A DNA stretch of 64,000 nucleotides from Pomphorhynchus laevis. Its lineage: Eukaryota; Acanthocephala; Palaeacanthocephala; Echinorhynchida; Pomphorhynchidae. A program made the translations under genes and the position numbers. The notes under the pieces were generated by a model, which saw only the letters and a program-made list of their open reading frames with translations, searched no databases and was not told where the DNA came from. Shown one piece after another: positions 12,701 through 22,373 of this stretch. Positions within the stretch are counted from its first letter, which is position 1. Every line of letters begins with the position of its first letter. Location: contig WNNJ02002992.1 in the NCBI GenBank assembly GCA_012934845.2, positions 1-64,000 on the forward strand, written 5' to 3'.

Positions 12701-14893
12701 GCCACTTTAGCGGACCATTTTGACAACTTGTCAATTTCACCAACCCCAACTCTTATACACGTACCAGCAGAAACCTTACTGTCAACACCACCTAAAACAA
12801 AATATATGCAAAGACAATAAAAAAAAGTCGAGTTTAATAAAATAAAGAAAAATAAATTTTATTCGAACCTTTAAATTTCAAAATTTAATTAATTTTTAAT
12901 GATTTTACTGAACGTTCACTCAAAATAACGTTTTGTAATGAATTATCGTGAAAATAATAAATCAGCTTTAAAAAGCTGTGCTCAAATAAGTAATTATTCA
13001 ATTAAGAATTATTGGACCTGGATCAACAAGGAACATTATATTTGATATTTCGCTAACCTTTGTTAGCATCTTCAGAAATTTACATCTTAAGATGCTAACA
13101 GAGGCTAGCGAAATATCAAATAAAATGTTCCTCCTTTATTTTATCCGGCTCTAATGATTATTAATTGAATAATTGCTTATTTGAGCACAGCTTTTTAAAG
13201 CTGATGTATTATTTTCACGATAATTCATTACAAAACGTTATTTTGAGTGAACGTTCAGTAAAATCATTAAAAATTAATATTATTAAATTTTGAAATTTAA
13301 AGGTTCGAATAAAATTTATTTTTTATTTTATTTTATCCAGCTCCAATAATTCTTTATCAATTATTTAATAATAATTGAAGATAATTAGCGATTCCTTACT
13401 TCGATTAATTATTGCACAAGGATCTACTACAATTAAGAAAGCATGAACCAATCGAGAGAATTTATAAGGAGAGCATTTTAAAAATAATGAATTAGCAATT
13501 TAAAAGAATGCCTAGTTCTAACCATTATGATATTTCCAAAATTTACAGAACTATTCGATGAAACAGCATGTATTGATTAAGCAGAGCAAACATACTGTAT
13601 TTTAATTACGATATTATATAATAATGCTAAATAATATTTAATATTAATTAATATAATTTTATACTGAATATGTATAATCGCATTATGAAATATCAGCTTT
13701 AAGCTTCAGCTTTAATAACTTAAATGTTTAATAATTAAGCGTTAGCGTGTATTGAAATGATACATTCTTTAAACATTACGAATTTCTCTTTAAACATTAA
13801 ACATTTATATTCTGTTCTTGGGAAGCTAGCAAACTACGAAATTTTTAAATTAGAATTTTAAATTAAATCAAAACCATTTAAATTTTGCTAATTTAATTAA
13901 TTCTAGTTTAGACTAAATGCATTAGTTCCTCTGCTTCTTTTGTCATCGAACAGATCCCAGGCCCTATGTTACATCCATCTGAACATCTTCTTTGCCTTTA
14001 TCTTATCTAAATCAGTGAAATCGATTCTTTGGACCGAATACTTCGTATTTTCAATCCGTAATAGATAGCACCATCTTTGCAGGATATAGGGACGGGTTCA
14101 TTTGAAAATACATAGGATATGCACAATGAACATTTTATATTGCGTATATAATGCAAAAACTTATCAATTTTGGAATTTAATTGTTTGAATATAAAACTTT
14201 TAACGTAAAATACTGCGATTTAGTAATGACAGCTTCATCAGATTTTAACATCTACCCATTACACTAAAGAGAATGAGAATAAAGAATCTTAAATTGATTA
14301 GAATTTAATACACTAAAACTGAGTTTTAATAATGTCTTAGGTCGCAAATATTTAATTAATGGCGTCAATGGTAGAATATATAAACAATTTATTTACTATT
14401 TTGAAAAATAGTAAATAAAATATCATTAAAATCTAAAATATTATTTTTAATATAAATTAATATTTAATTGTTTAATATTAAATAATTTTAATTATTTAAA
14501 TAATTTAATTGTTTTTTAATTAATCTACAATATTATTATAGCATTTAGGAATTTAAACGTAAAATTTTATTACTCTAACAGTAATTAAAATTAGTTCAAA
14601 TACCTGTAGAGAAAATTAATTCAATTTTGTGTTTCTTTTCGTCATATGGATAATTCAACTTGATCTTCAGTCGAAATGGCAGACCTCTTCTCAACACAAC
14701 ATTTTGTAGAGTGTACATCTCCGTATGATGAGAAACTCTGTTTGCTTCATTGTCGAATACTATCGACTGAGCAACTTGCAAATTGTCTTAATTTGCAGAA
14801 TACTAGAATATACATTGTTGTTAGCAGTCAAATACCTGCTGCTGTTTTTACATCAAGGCTTTTCTCCCCAGTATTGTCCTCAATTATAACCAT
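722..14893 (-). CDS. Tg: Transglutaminase (protein-glutamine gamma-glutamyltransferase), 9 exons, 3' end outside window
   Basis: Calcium-dependent enzyme that cross-links proteins through glutamine-lysine isopeptide bonds; the arthropod members act in clotting and cuticle. Exons read on the minus strand: 14836-14893, 14604-14774, 12619-12791, 12349-12567, 7723-7830, 3753-3921, 1875-2013, 920-1023, 722-868. All junctions are GT/AG and the phases agree throughout, giving 429 codons with no stop. Exons 1-4 encode the N-terminal beta-sandwich (HHTEMY, VLRRGLPFRL, FNPWHKEDDCYM). Exons 5-9 encode the catalytic core: Cys290 in KFGECWTFAAV, His349 in RHVWNEVW, Asp372 in WQAIDCTTN. The spacing of 59 and 23 residues is almost that of vertebrate TG2 (58 and 23). 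Exon 9 carries YKVGPSPVKAI and the DIVHW strand. The two C-terminal beta-barrels must lie left of position 722. The start ATG at 14893 is the first good one, but the frame stays open upstream, so an earlier 5' exon is possible. Introns range from 51 bp to about 4.5 kb. Confidence 0.93.
2014..3752. other. AT-rich intron 6, no recognisable content
   Basis: Long AT-rich intron between the active-site Cys exon and the next one. The 1.0-1.9 kb intron is similar. A short perfect palindrome around TTTCGTCTTTTAGACGAAAG near 2935-2955 is the only structure noticed. Confidence 0.5.
4225..4560 (+). mobile_element. Naiad-type Penelope-like element, 3' fragment
   Basis: Degraded, 5'-truncated 3' end of the same family as the copies at 56-64 kb, in plus orientation inside the transglutaminase intron. 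It begins in the part that encodes the family's conserved C-terminal tract (CIPYNIKYNTLNNE), runs through KLLSGKFLWMDN and continues into the typical 3' UTR ending around TTATTAGTCAATTCATAAAA. Many substitutions and small gaps mark it as old. Confidence 0.7.
4680..6960 (-). repeat. Cluster of Naiad 3'-UTR fragments
   Basis: Three degraded pieces of the Naiad 3' UTR lie at about 4740-4960, 5205-5275 and 6785-6960. They are recognised by the string around AACTGAGTCTACGTATT, the A/T-rich stretch that follows, then TGAATTGACTAATAAATAA, and in the second piece GGAACTGCTATG with its flanks. An ATA/TAT microsatellite at 5095-5200 lies between them. No coding sequence remains. Confidence 0.5.
6961..7722. 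other. AT-rich intron, nothing recognised
   Basis: Intronic AT-rich sequence up to exon 5. No reading frame or repeat could be supported. Confidence 0.4.
8140..9980 (-). mobile_element. LINE family L (CR1-like) fragment, RT region to 3' end, in a transglutaminase intron
   Basis: Non-LTR retrotransposon remnant on the same strand as the host gene. At 8940-9167 it keeps an RT block with SYLTGRSV, GVPQSSVLDP and YTDDILIY, matching the GVPQGSVLGP and YADD-type motifs of the copy at 49-54 kb. 9653-9970 resembles the segment just before RT, and 8147-8600 resembles the C-terminal segment. It is GC-richer than the intron around it. Frameshifts between the pieces show that it is inactive. Family assigned by similarity to the near-complete copy at 50165-53740. 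Confidence 0.75.
10260..10610 (-). mobile_element. Vestige of a LINE reverse-transcriptase domain
   Basis: Minus strand at about 10395-10445 reads FTDFRKAFDLVNR, the RT motif A signature of non-LTR elements, followed by SLF. A second, more decayed version of the same stretch lies at about 10540-10600, so the fragment is partly duplicated. Nothing longer can be assembled. Confidence 0.45.
10680..11230 (-). other. Unassigned coding-like stretch
   Basis: Minus strand has two adjacent open segments, 10955-11197 and 10764-10970, with moderate composition unlike the AT-rich intron (for example ILRDSNHAGDPMNN). They may be the tail of the retroelement vestige next to it. No family was recognised. 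Confidence 0.25.
11231..12348. other. AT-rich intron, nothing recognised
   Basis: Intron sequence up to exon 4, with short direct repeats only. Confidence 0.4.
12845..13325. mobile_element. Foldback (long inverted repeat) MITE-like element
   Basis: Two arms of roughly 220-240 bp are near-perfect inverted copies, with the centre near 13085. Outer ends read AATAAATTTTATTCGAACCT and its complement; both arms contain TGAACGTTCACTCAAAATAA. Near the centre each arm carries CTGAAGATGCTAAC or a close variant, pairing with GTTAGC followed by GAAATATCAAAT. It has no coding capacity and lies in the intron between exons 2 and 3. The motif recurs at 6.5, 15.8 and 38.5-39.0 kb, which suggests a family. 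Confidence 0.8.
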
Positions 14894-15540
14894 TTGCTCT
14901 ATCGATCTGTTGAATATCCTAATCTTTTTCACAAAAATTTTTTAGTAAATGAAAATATTTAGGAGCTAGAATACTTAATATATATAGTGCAAATAGAATC
15001 ATCAACATTTGACTATTTATAGAGCAAACTTTTTTCATTTCACTGCTCATTAATCAATGAATCAACATAGTGTATGTTGTAGCTCCTTGAAATTGCCAGT
15101 AATTTCAATGAACAAAAGGGTAGAGCAATTGCCGCAGCAATAGTTGATGTGATAATTAGTCATTTTCTACAAACAAAATATAAAGGTTTATTGCATATTT
15201 TTAGGTAAAAACTACGCTCAAAAAACCTTGAGAAAGTTAAAATAAAACAATGAAATCATTCGGTCCTAAATTATAAGAAAAGTGTGCATTAATTATAAGA
15301 TAATTAATACACAAATTAAAATTAATGAATATATTTCATACAAAAAGACATGTTAAAGAGACTATAAAATTCCTGTCATCGAAAAATGAACACATTTTTA
15401 CTTGGAATTTCTAAATTTATATGAAAGTTGTACACAATCGATGGCAAGGATTTTTTTGACGTCTATCTGTAAGTTTTACCAAAGCAAATATAAGTTTCAG
15501 TATACGTAAGCATTAAAACAGATAAACAAAATGTTATAAA
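14894..15540. other. Region upstream of the transglutaminase start
   Basis: AT-rich sequence that should hold the 5' UTR, promoter and any further 5' exon. No promoter motif could be supported. Confidence 0.3.
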
Positions 15541-16195
15541 AAATAAATTCACGATAAAAGTGTTTTGACTCAATAGGTTTCGAAATATAATAAATTTTAT
15601 AAGATACAAATTATAGAACTTTTTATTCTCTTAAAATAAAATTGTATAAAACAAAAGTAATTATTGTAGCTGGGTCATCATTATTTCAATTTTTTCCAAG
15701 CTTCTAGATAGCTACAGACCAGTGAGTTCATAGTACTGTCGAATGATTTTAAATTGTTAATACTGATCCATTATCGATAAATAATTATTAAGGCAGGATC
15801 AAAGGAAAGAAGAAATTATTTTTATTAGCATCATCTTCTATTAGCATCATCGGAAATTACGACAGGTAATTTTCTGAAGCTAATAACAGATGCTAGCGAA
15901 ATATCAAATAAAATTTTCATTCTTTATTTAATCCAACTTCAATAATTCATTATCAATAATGGATCAGTATCAACTATTTAAAATAAAACAAAAGTGTTTT
16001 GAAGAGTATAATAAACGTAATAGGTTTTGAAATATAATAAATTTTATAAAATACAAATTATCGAACTTTTTATTCATTTAAAATAAACTTGAATAAAACA
16101 AAAGTAATTATTGTAGCTGGATCATCATTATTTCAATTTTTTCTAATCTTCTAGATAGCTGCAAACTAGTGAGTTCATAGCACTGTTACAATCAA
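15540..16195. repeat. Two direct repeats flanking a small foldback element
   Basis: 15545-15735 and 15995-16190 are diverged direct copies; both contain AGTAATTATTGTAGCTGG and the block around TCTAGATAGCTGCA with its following GTGAGTTCATAG. Between them, 15755-15985 is an inverted repeat whose ends carry TACTGATCCATTATCGATAA and its near complement. Its core has the CTGAAG...GCGAAATATC motif also seen in the 12.8-13.3 kb foldback. Confidence 0.6.
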
Positions 16196-16199
16196 AATT

Positions 16200-18170
16200 G
16201 TAATCTAAATTACAATCAAATATATTAAAATATAATATTTCAATAGTATTAGTTTTGCATGAAACTAGTATTATTCGTTATCCACTTTAATTATTTACTA
16301 TTGAAAATGCATTTCATTAATTGTACACTTTACAAATGTTTACCTTAATAAATATCAAGGTAAATTGAATATTTTAGATTTTTCAACAATTAAAAATTAG
16401 TAATTTTTTTCAACAAATTAAAATTATTATTTTTATATAATTTGTTTATGTTATTATTTTTATTGAACATTCATAAATGCTAATATTATTTTCCGTAAAT
16501 GTAAAATGTAAATTTTCAATACATTATGCAACAATATGTGGTGTAATTATACTGGAGTAATTAGTAATTTCGAATAAGTATATCAAATTTATCTGAGATC
16601 ATATCTTGAAAAAACGTTTGCTTAAGATGCGTAGAGAATTAAAATTAGGATTTAATTTTATTTAAATTAGGATTTCAAAAATATATTGATTCAACTAGCA
16701 TTTAATTAATTAAATTATAAATTGATTTTTAATAAAAATTCAATAAGGATTTATTCTCCTATAAATTCACGTAAATAATTCATCTAATACAATTTAATAG
16801 ATTTAAAGCAACTGATAAATAAATGAGTAAATCATAATGTTGTAATCAATGTAATTATATTATCTTTAAATAATAAAAAATTAAATAATTAAAATAAAAA
16901 AATTAAAATAATTAAATAATTAATTATATTTTAGGGTGGACTATTTGTCCACCAGAGTGATGATATGTCGTATGATATAATGGGAAGAAACATCACGTCA
17001 AAATAACGAAGACCAACCTTAAATGATATTCCAATGGAGTACAATTTGAGTATCATTTGAGACTTACAAGTAAGTCGTCCACCTTTTCTCATTATTTATT
17101 TTTGTAATTATATTATCTTTATAATCGATGTTTTGATGACATAGAAGCTGAAATTAAAAATTCTAATTAAATCCTAATAAAATCCAAGTAAAAAATACAA
17201 CAGTAAAATATAAACTGAAACAATTAAGTTAGGGATTTCGAATTTTAAAAATCTGGCGTGCTCATCACGTTAGAACACATTTTAAATTCAATTACAAAAT
17301 TAATTTACTCTCATTTGCTATTACAAATATGCAAATAAGGTGAATTTACAATTAAAATTATTAAGTCGATTTCGTCTGACTTCTCAAATTGTTTTTCGTT
17401 TAAAAACAATTTAAATGAAAATAAACTCGTTTAATCTTAACTTCTTTTTAAGATGTTAATATAGAATTCTTCATCTTTAACGAGCACTCGTTTAAAGTGC
17501 TCTTTTAATCTGAACGCCTTTTTAAGATGACAATTTAAGATGATAATTTTAAATTTTAAGTTGATAATTTTAAATTTTATAATTTTTAAGTTGCTTAATC
17601 ACCGATCAGTAAAAAACAATGATAATTTTGCAACTGAGAAAAAGCGTAAACAGAAATAATGTAAACTTATGTAAGAGAAACTAATTTTAATTTTTATAAA
17701 TTGAAAAAACAACTTTGATAAAACAGGTTATGTAACATGTTTGATCAAAGTTGTTCATTTGTGTAAAAGAAAATTGCGAAATTGGCGCAATTAATAAGAT
17801 AAGTTTTTTAAAATGAAAATTGTGCAATTCAACATATCGTTTAATTAAACGTTTAAAAACATTTAAATAGTTAAAACTATTTATACTGATTTTATCAAAC
17901 ATATTTCGCTGATATTCTTTGAATAAAGATTTCTTTGTAATATTTTTAACCTTATATTTTTAAAAATATCTGAGTTTAAAAGTTATAAATATTCTGTACA
18001 ATCTAAATAAATACAGAATTAATAGAATCAATACCTATTTTGACTAATTATAAAATTAAAATAGAATTAACATCACAAAAATTTTATGTTTAGGTTTTTA
18101 TCTAGCTGTTGCGATATATCTAGTATTATTTATCTAGTATTAAATGTTCATATCTAGATATTTATCTTAT
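16200..18170. other. AT-rich intergenic sequence
   Basis: No gene or named repeat recognised. A less AT-rich patch at 16935-17090 contains hairpins (GGTGGAC / GTCCACC and GTGATG / CATCAC) but no family was recognised. Confidence 0.35.
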
Positions 18171-18175
18171 TTATC

Positions 18176-18310
18176 ATTACTATTGGTTTTGTTAGGAATA
18201 CGGCTACCTGGAATGATTTGTTCACTTATTGAACCTATTGAGTTCAATTCATACCCAAATATCACATATTTCATACCTGAAATATGAAACACATATTTCA
18301 TACCTTAAAA
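18176..18310 (-). mobile_element. Naiad fragment
   Basis: Matches the stretch of the 56-58 kb Naiad copy at about 56906-57015 (TTGGTTTTGTTAAGAATA type string followed by a variant of GCTCACTAATTGAA). It sits immediately left of the satellite array. Heavily mutated. Confidence 0.5.
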
Positions 18311-18404
18311 TGCAATCAATGACCACTGATTTTAATAATCAAATTTAAAAATAAACTTTTCGTGTTTATTTTACTTAGGTATTCGTAAAAATTTCCTTTT
18401 ATTG

Positions 18405-18710
18405 ATATATTTCCGGACCTCTTTGACGAACTTGTATTTTAGCTGGCTACATTACAGCTTCAGCTATCAGGTTGCATAACGGCAGAGAGCATGCTGTCCA
18501 GACAACTCCACAGGGCAGGACTCATCAGTGGACGTCCCAGTATCATCTATGTTTCGTCCCTCAACATGCACTATATTGACGACAATTATGGTGGTCCTCC
18601 ATCAGATTGAAATTAAGCATTGAAATCGCCTTGTTGGAAGTCGGTTGAAATTCATTTTATTGAGATACTTCCGGACATCTTCGAATAACTTGTATTTTAG
18701 CAGACTAACT
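18405..18710 (-). repeat. Inverted terminal unit of the satellite
   Basis: This unit reads in the opposite orientation to all others: on plus it begins with the complement of the block around GTAGCCAGCTAAAATACAAG and ends with the complement of the same block. The array therefore starts with a head-to-head junction near 18710. Confidence 0.8.
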
Positions 18711-21700
18711 TGTATTTTATACAAACTTGTATATAGTGCATGCTGAGGGACGAAACAACAGCGGTAGGGACGTCCATTGATGAGTGCCGCATTGTGGAGT
18801 TGTCTGGACAGCATGGTTTTAGTCGTAACGCAACCTGATAACTGAAGCTATTATGTAGCCAGCTAAAATACAAGTTAGCCGAATAGGTCCGGAAATATCT
18901 CAATAAAATGAAATTCAACCGACTTTCAACAAGGCGATTTGAATGCTTCATTTCAATCTGATGGAGGACCACCATTTTTATAGTCAATATAGTGCATGCT
19001 AAGGGACGAAACAACGATGACGCAAGGACGTCCACTGATGAGTCACGCCCTGTGGAGTTGTCTAAACAGCATGCTTTCTGTCGTAATGCGACCTGATAGC
19101 TGTAAGCTATTATGTAGCCAGCTAAAATACAAGTTAGTCGAAGAGGTCCGGAAATATCTCAAAAAAATGAAATTCAATCGACTTCCAACAAGGCGATTTC
19201 AATGCTTCATTTCAATACGATGGAGGACAACCATGTTTATCGTCAAAAAAGTGCATGCTAAGAGACGAAACAACGATGGTACATGGACGTCCACTGATGA
19301 GTCCCGCCCTGTAGAGTTGTCTGGACAGCATGCTTTCTGTCGTAATGCGACCTGATAGCTGAAGCTATTATGTGGCAAGCTAAAATACAAGTTAGTCGAA
19401 GAGGTTTAAAAATATCTCAATAAAATGAAATTCAAACGACTACAAACAAGGCGATTTCAATGCTTCATTTTAATCTGATAGAGGACCACCATGTTTATCG
19501 TCAATATAGTGCATGCTGAGGGACAAAACAACAATGATACAGGGACGTCCACTAATGAGTGCCGCCCAGTGGAGTTGTCTGGACAGCGTGCTTTCTATCG
19601 TAATGCGACCTGATAGCTGAAGCAATTATGTAGCTTGCAAAAATACAAGTTAGTCGAAGAGGTCCGGAAATATCTCAATAAAATGAAATTCAACCGACTT
19701 CCAACAAAGCGATTTCAATGCGTCATTTCAATCTGATGGATGACTACCATTTTTATCGTCAATATAGTGCATGCTGAGGGACGAAACAACGATGATACGA
19801 AGACGTCCACTGGTAAGTTCCGCACTGTGCGGTTGTCTGGACAGCATGCTTTCTGTCGCAATGCGACCTGATAGCTGAAGCTATTATGAAGCCAGCTAAA
19901 ATACAAGTTAGTCGAAGAGGTTCGGAAGTATCCCAATAAAATGAAATTCAACCGACTTCCAACAAAGCGATTTCAACGCCTCATTTCAATCTGATGGAAG
20001 ACCACCATGTTGATCGTCAATATAGTGCATGCTGAGGGACGAAACAACGATGATAGAGGGACACCCGCTGATGAGTCCCGCCATGTGGAGTTGTCTGGAC
20101 AGCATGCTTTCTGTCGTAATGCGACCTGATAGCTAATCAATTATGTAGCCAGCTAAAATACAAGTTAGTCGAAGAGGTCAAAAATATCTTAATAAAATGA
20201 AATTCAACCGACTTCCAACAAAGCGATTTCAATGCTTCATTTCAATCTGATGGAGGACTACCATGTTTATCGTCAATATAGTGCATGCTGAGGGACGCAA
20301 CAACGATGATACAGACACGTCTACTGATGAGTCTCGCACTGTGCGGTTGTCTGGACAGCATGCTTTCTTTCGTAATGCGACCATATAGCTTAAGCTATTA
20401 TGAAGCCAGCTAAAATACAAGTTAGTCGAAGAGCTCCGGAAATATCCCAATAAAATGAAATTCAACCGACTTCCAACAAGGCGATTTCAATGCTTCATTT
20501 CAATCTGATGGAAGACCACTATGTTGATCGTAAATACAGTGCATGCTGAGGGACGAAACAACGATGATACAAGGACGCCCACTGACAGGTCCCGCCCTGT
20601 GGAGTTGTCTGGACAGAATGCTTTCTGTCGAAATGCGACCTGACTGCTTTAGCTATAATGTAGCCAGCTAAACTACAAGTTAGTCGAAGAGGTCCGGAAA
20701 TATCTCAATAAAATGAAATTCAACCGACTTCCGACAAGGCGATTTCAATGCTTCATTTCAATCTGATGGAGGACCACCATGTTTATCGTCAATATAGTGC
20801 ATGCTGAGGGACGAAACAACGATGATACAGAGACGTCCACTGATGAGTCCCGCCATGTAGAGTTGTCTGGACAGCATGCTTTCTGTCGTAATGCGATCTG
20901 ACCGCTGAAGCAATTATGTAGCCAGGTAAAATTCAAGTTAGTCGAATAGGTCCGGAAATATCTCAATAAAATGAAATTCAACCGACTTCACAAAAGGCGA
21001 TTTCCATGCTTCATTTTAATCTGATGGAGGACCACCATGTTTATCGTCAATATAGTGCATGCTGAGGGACGAAACAACGATGATACAGGGACGTCCACTG
21101 ATGAGTCCCGCCCTGTGGAGTTGTCTGGACAGCATGCTTTCTGTCGTAATGCGACCTGATAGCTGAAGCTATTATGTAGCCAGCTAAAATACAAGTTAGT
21201 CGAAGAGGTCCGGAAATATCTCAATAAAATGAAATTCAACCGAATTCCAACAAGGCGATTTCAGTGCTTCATTTCAATCTTATGGAGGACCACCATGTCC
21301 AATAATAAGTCACTGCTTGTGAAGTTGTCTGGACAGCATGCTTTCTGTCGTAATGCGACCTGATAGCTGAAGCTATTATGTAGCCAGCTAAAATACAAGT
21401 TAACCGAAGAGGTCCGGAAAAATCTCAATAAAATGAAATTCAACCGACTTCCAACAAGGCGATTTCAATGCTTCATTTCAATCTGATGGAGGACCACACT
21501 GTTTATCGTCAATATAGTGCATGCTGAGGGACGAAACAACGATGATACAGGGACGTCCACTGATGAGTCCCGCCCTGTGGAGTTGTCTGGACAGCATGCT
21601 TTCTGTCGTAATGCGACCTGATAGCTGAAGCTATTATGTAGCCAGCTAAAATACAAGTTAGTCGAAGAGGTCCGGAAATATCTCAATAAAATGAAATTCA

Positions 21701-22292
21701 ACCGACTTCCAACAAGGCGATTTCATTGCTTCATTTCAATCTGATGGAGGACCACCATGTTTATCGTCAATATAGTGCAAGCTGAGGGACGAAACAACGA
21801 TGATACAAAGACGTCCACTGATGAGTCACGCCCTGTGGAGTTGTCTGGACAGCATGCTTTCTGTCGTAATGCGACCTGATAGCTGAAGCTATTATGTAGC
21901 CAGCTAAAATACAAGTTAGTCGAAGAGGTTCGGAAATATCTCAATAAAATGAAATTCAACCGACTTCCAACAAGGCGATTTCAATGCTTCATTTCAATCT
22001 GATGGAGGACCACCATGTTTATCGTCAATATAGTGCATGCTGAGGGACGAAACAACGATGATACAGAGACGTCCACTGATGAGTCCCGCCCTGTGGAGTT
22101 GTCTGGACAGCATGCTTTCTGTCGTAATGCGACCTGATAGCTGAAGCTATTATGTAGCCAGCTAAAATACAAGTTAGTCGAAGAGGTCCGGAAATATCTC
22201 AATAAAATGAAATTCAACCGACTTCCAACAAGGCGATTTCAATGCTTCATTTCAATCTGATGGAGGACCACCATGTTTATCGTCAATATAGT

Positions 22293-22373
22293 GCATGCTG
22301 AGGGACGAAACAACGATGATACAGGGACGTCCACTGATGAGTCCCGCCCTGTGGAGTTGTCTGGACAGCATGC
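22293..22373 (+). ncRNA. Hammerhead-type self-cleaving ribozyme core (representative satellite unit)
   Basis: Seen in this unit: GGGAC 22302-22306, GAAA 22307-22310, ACAAC 22310-22314, GTCCA 22329-22333, CTGATGA 22334-22340, GTCCC 22341-22345, GTTGT 22356-22360, C 22361, TGGAC 22362-22366. Pairs are all perfect: stem II GTCCC:GGGAC, stem III ACAAC:GTTGT, stem I TGGAC:GTCCA. The expected cleavage is after C22361. Extra helices are GCATGCT 22293-22299 with AGCATGC 22367-22373 and ACAGGG 22321-22326 with CCCTGT 22347-22352. All invariant hammerhead core bases are present. The strand order is GAAA, CTGATGA, GTC, whereas a planar hammerhead needs CTGATGA, GAAA, GTC. Folding would need a pseudoknot or strands from adjacent units. 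The same set is intact in most units from about 21056 rightwards. Activity is inferred, not shown. Confidence 0.7.

Noticed and set aside
16935-17090. Hairpin-rich patch that might be a C/D snoRNA (a GTGATGA box is present)
   Set aside because: No D box or terminal stem in the right place was found, and the hairpins GGTGGAC/GTCCACC and GTGATG/CATCAC explain the pattern without it.
22100-22240. A second degenerate hammerhead in the satellite unit (CTGATAG ... CGAAGAGGTC)
   Set aside because: Core bases differ (CTGATAG, GAAG) and stems are not complementary in the needed positions.
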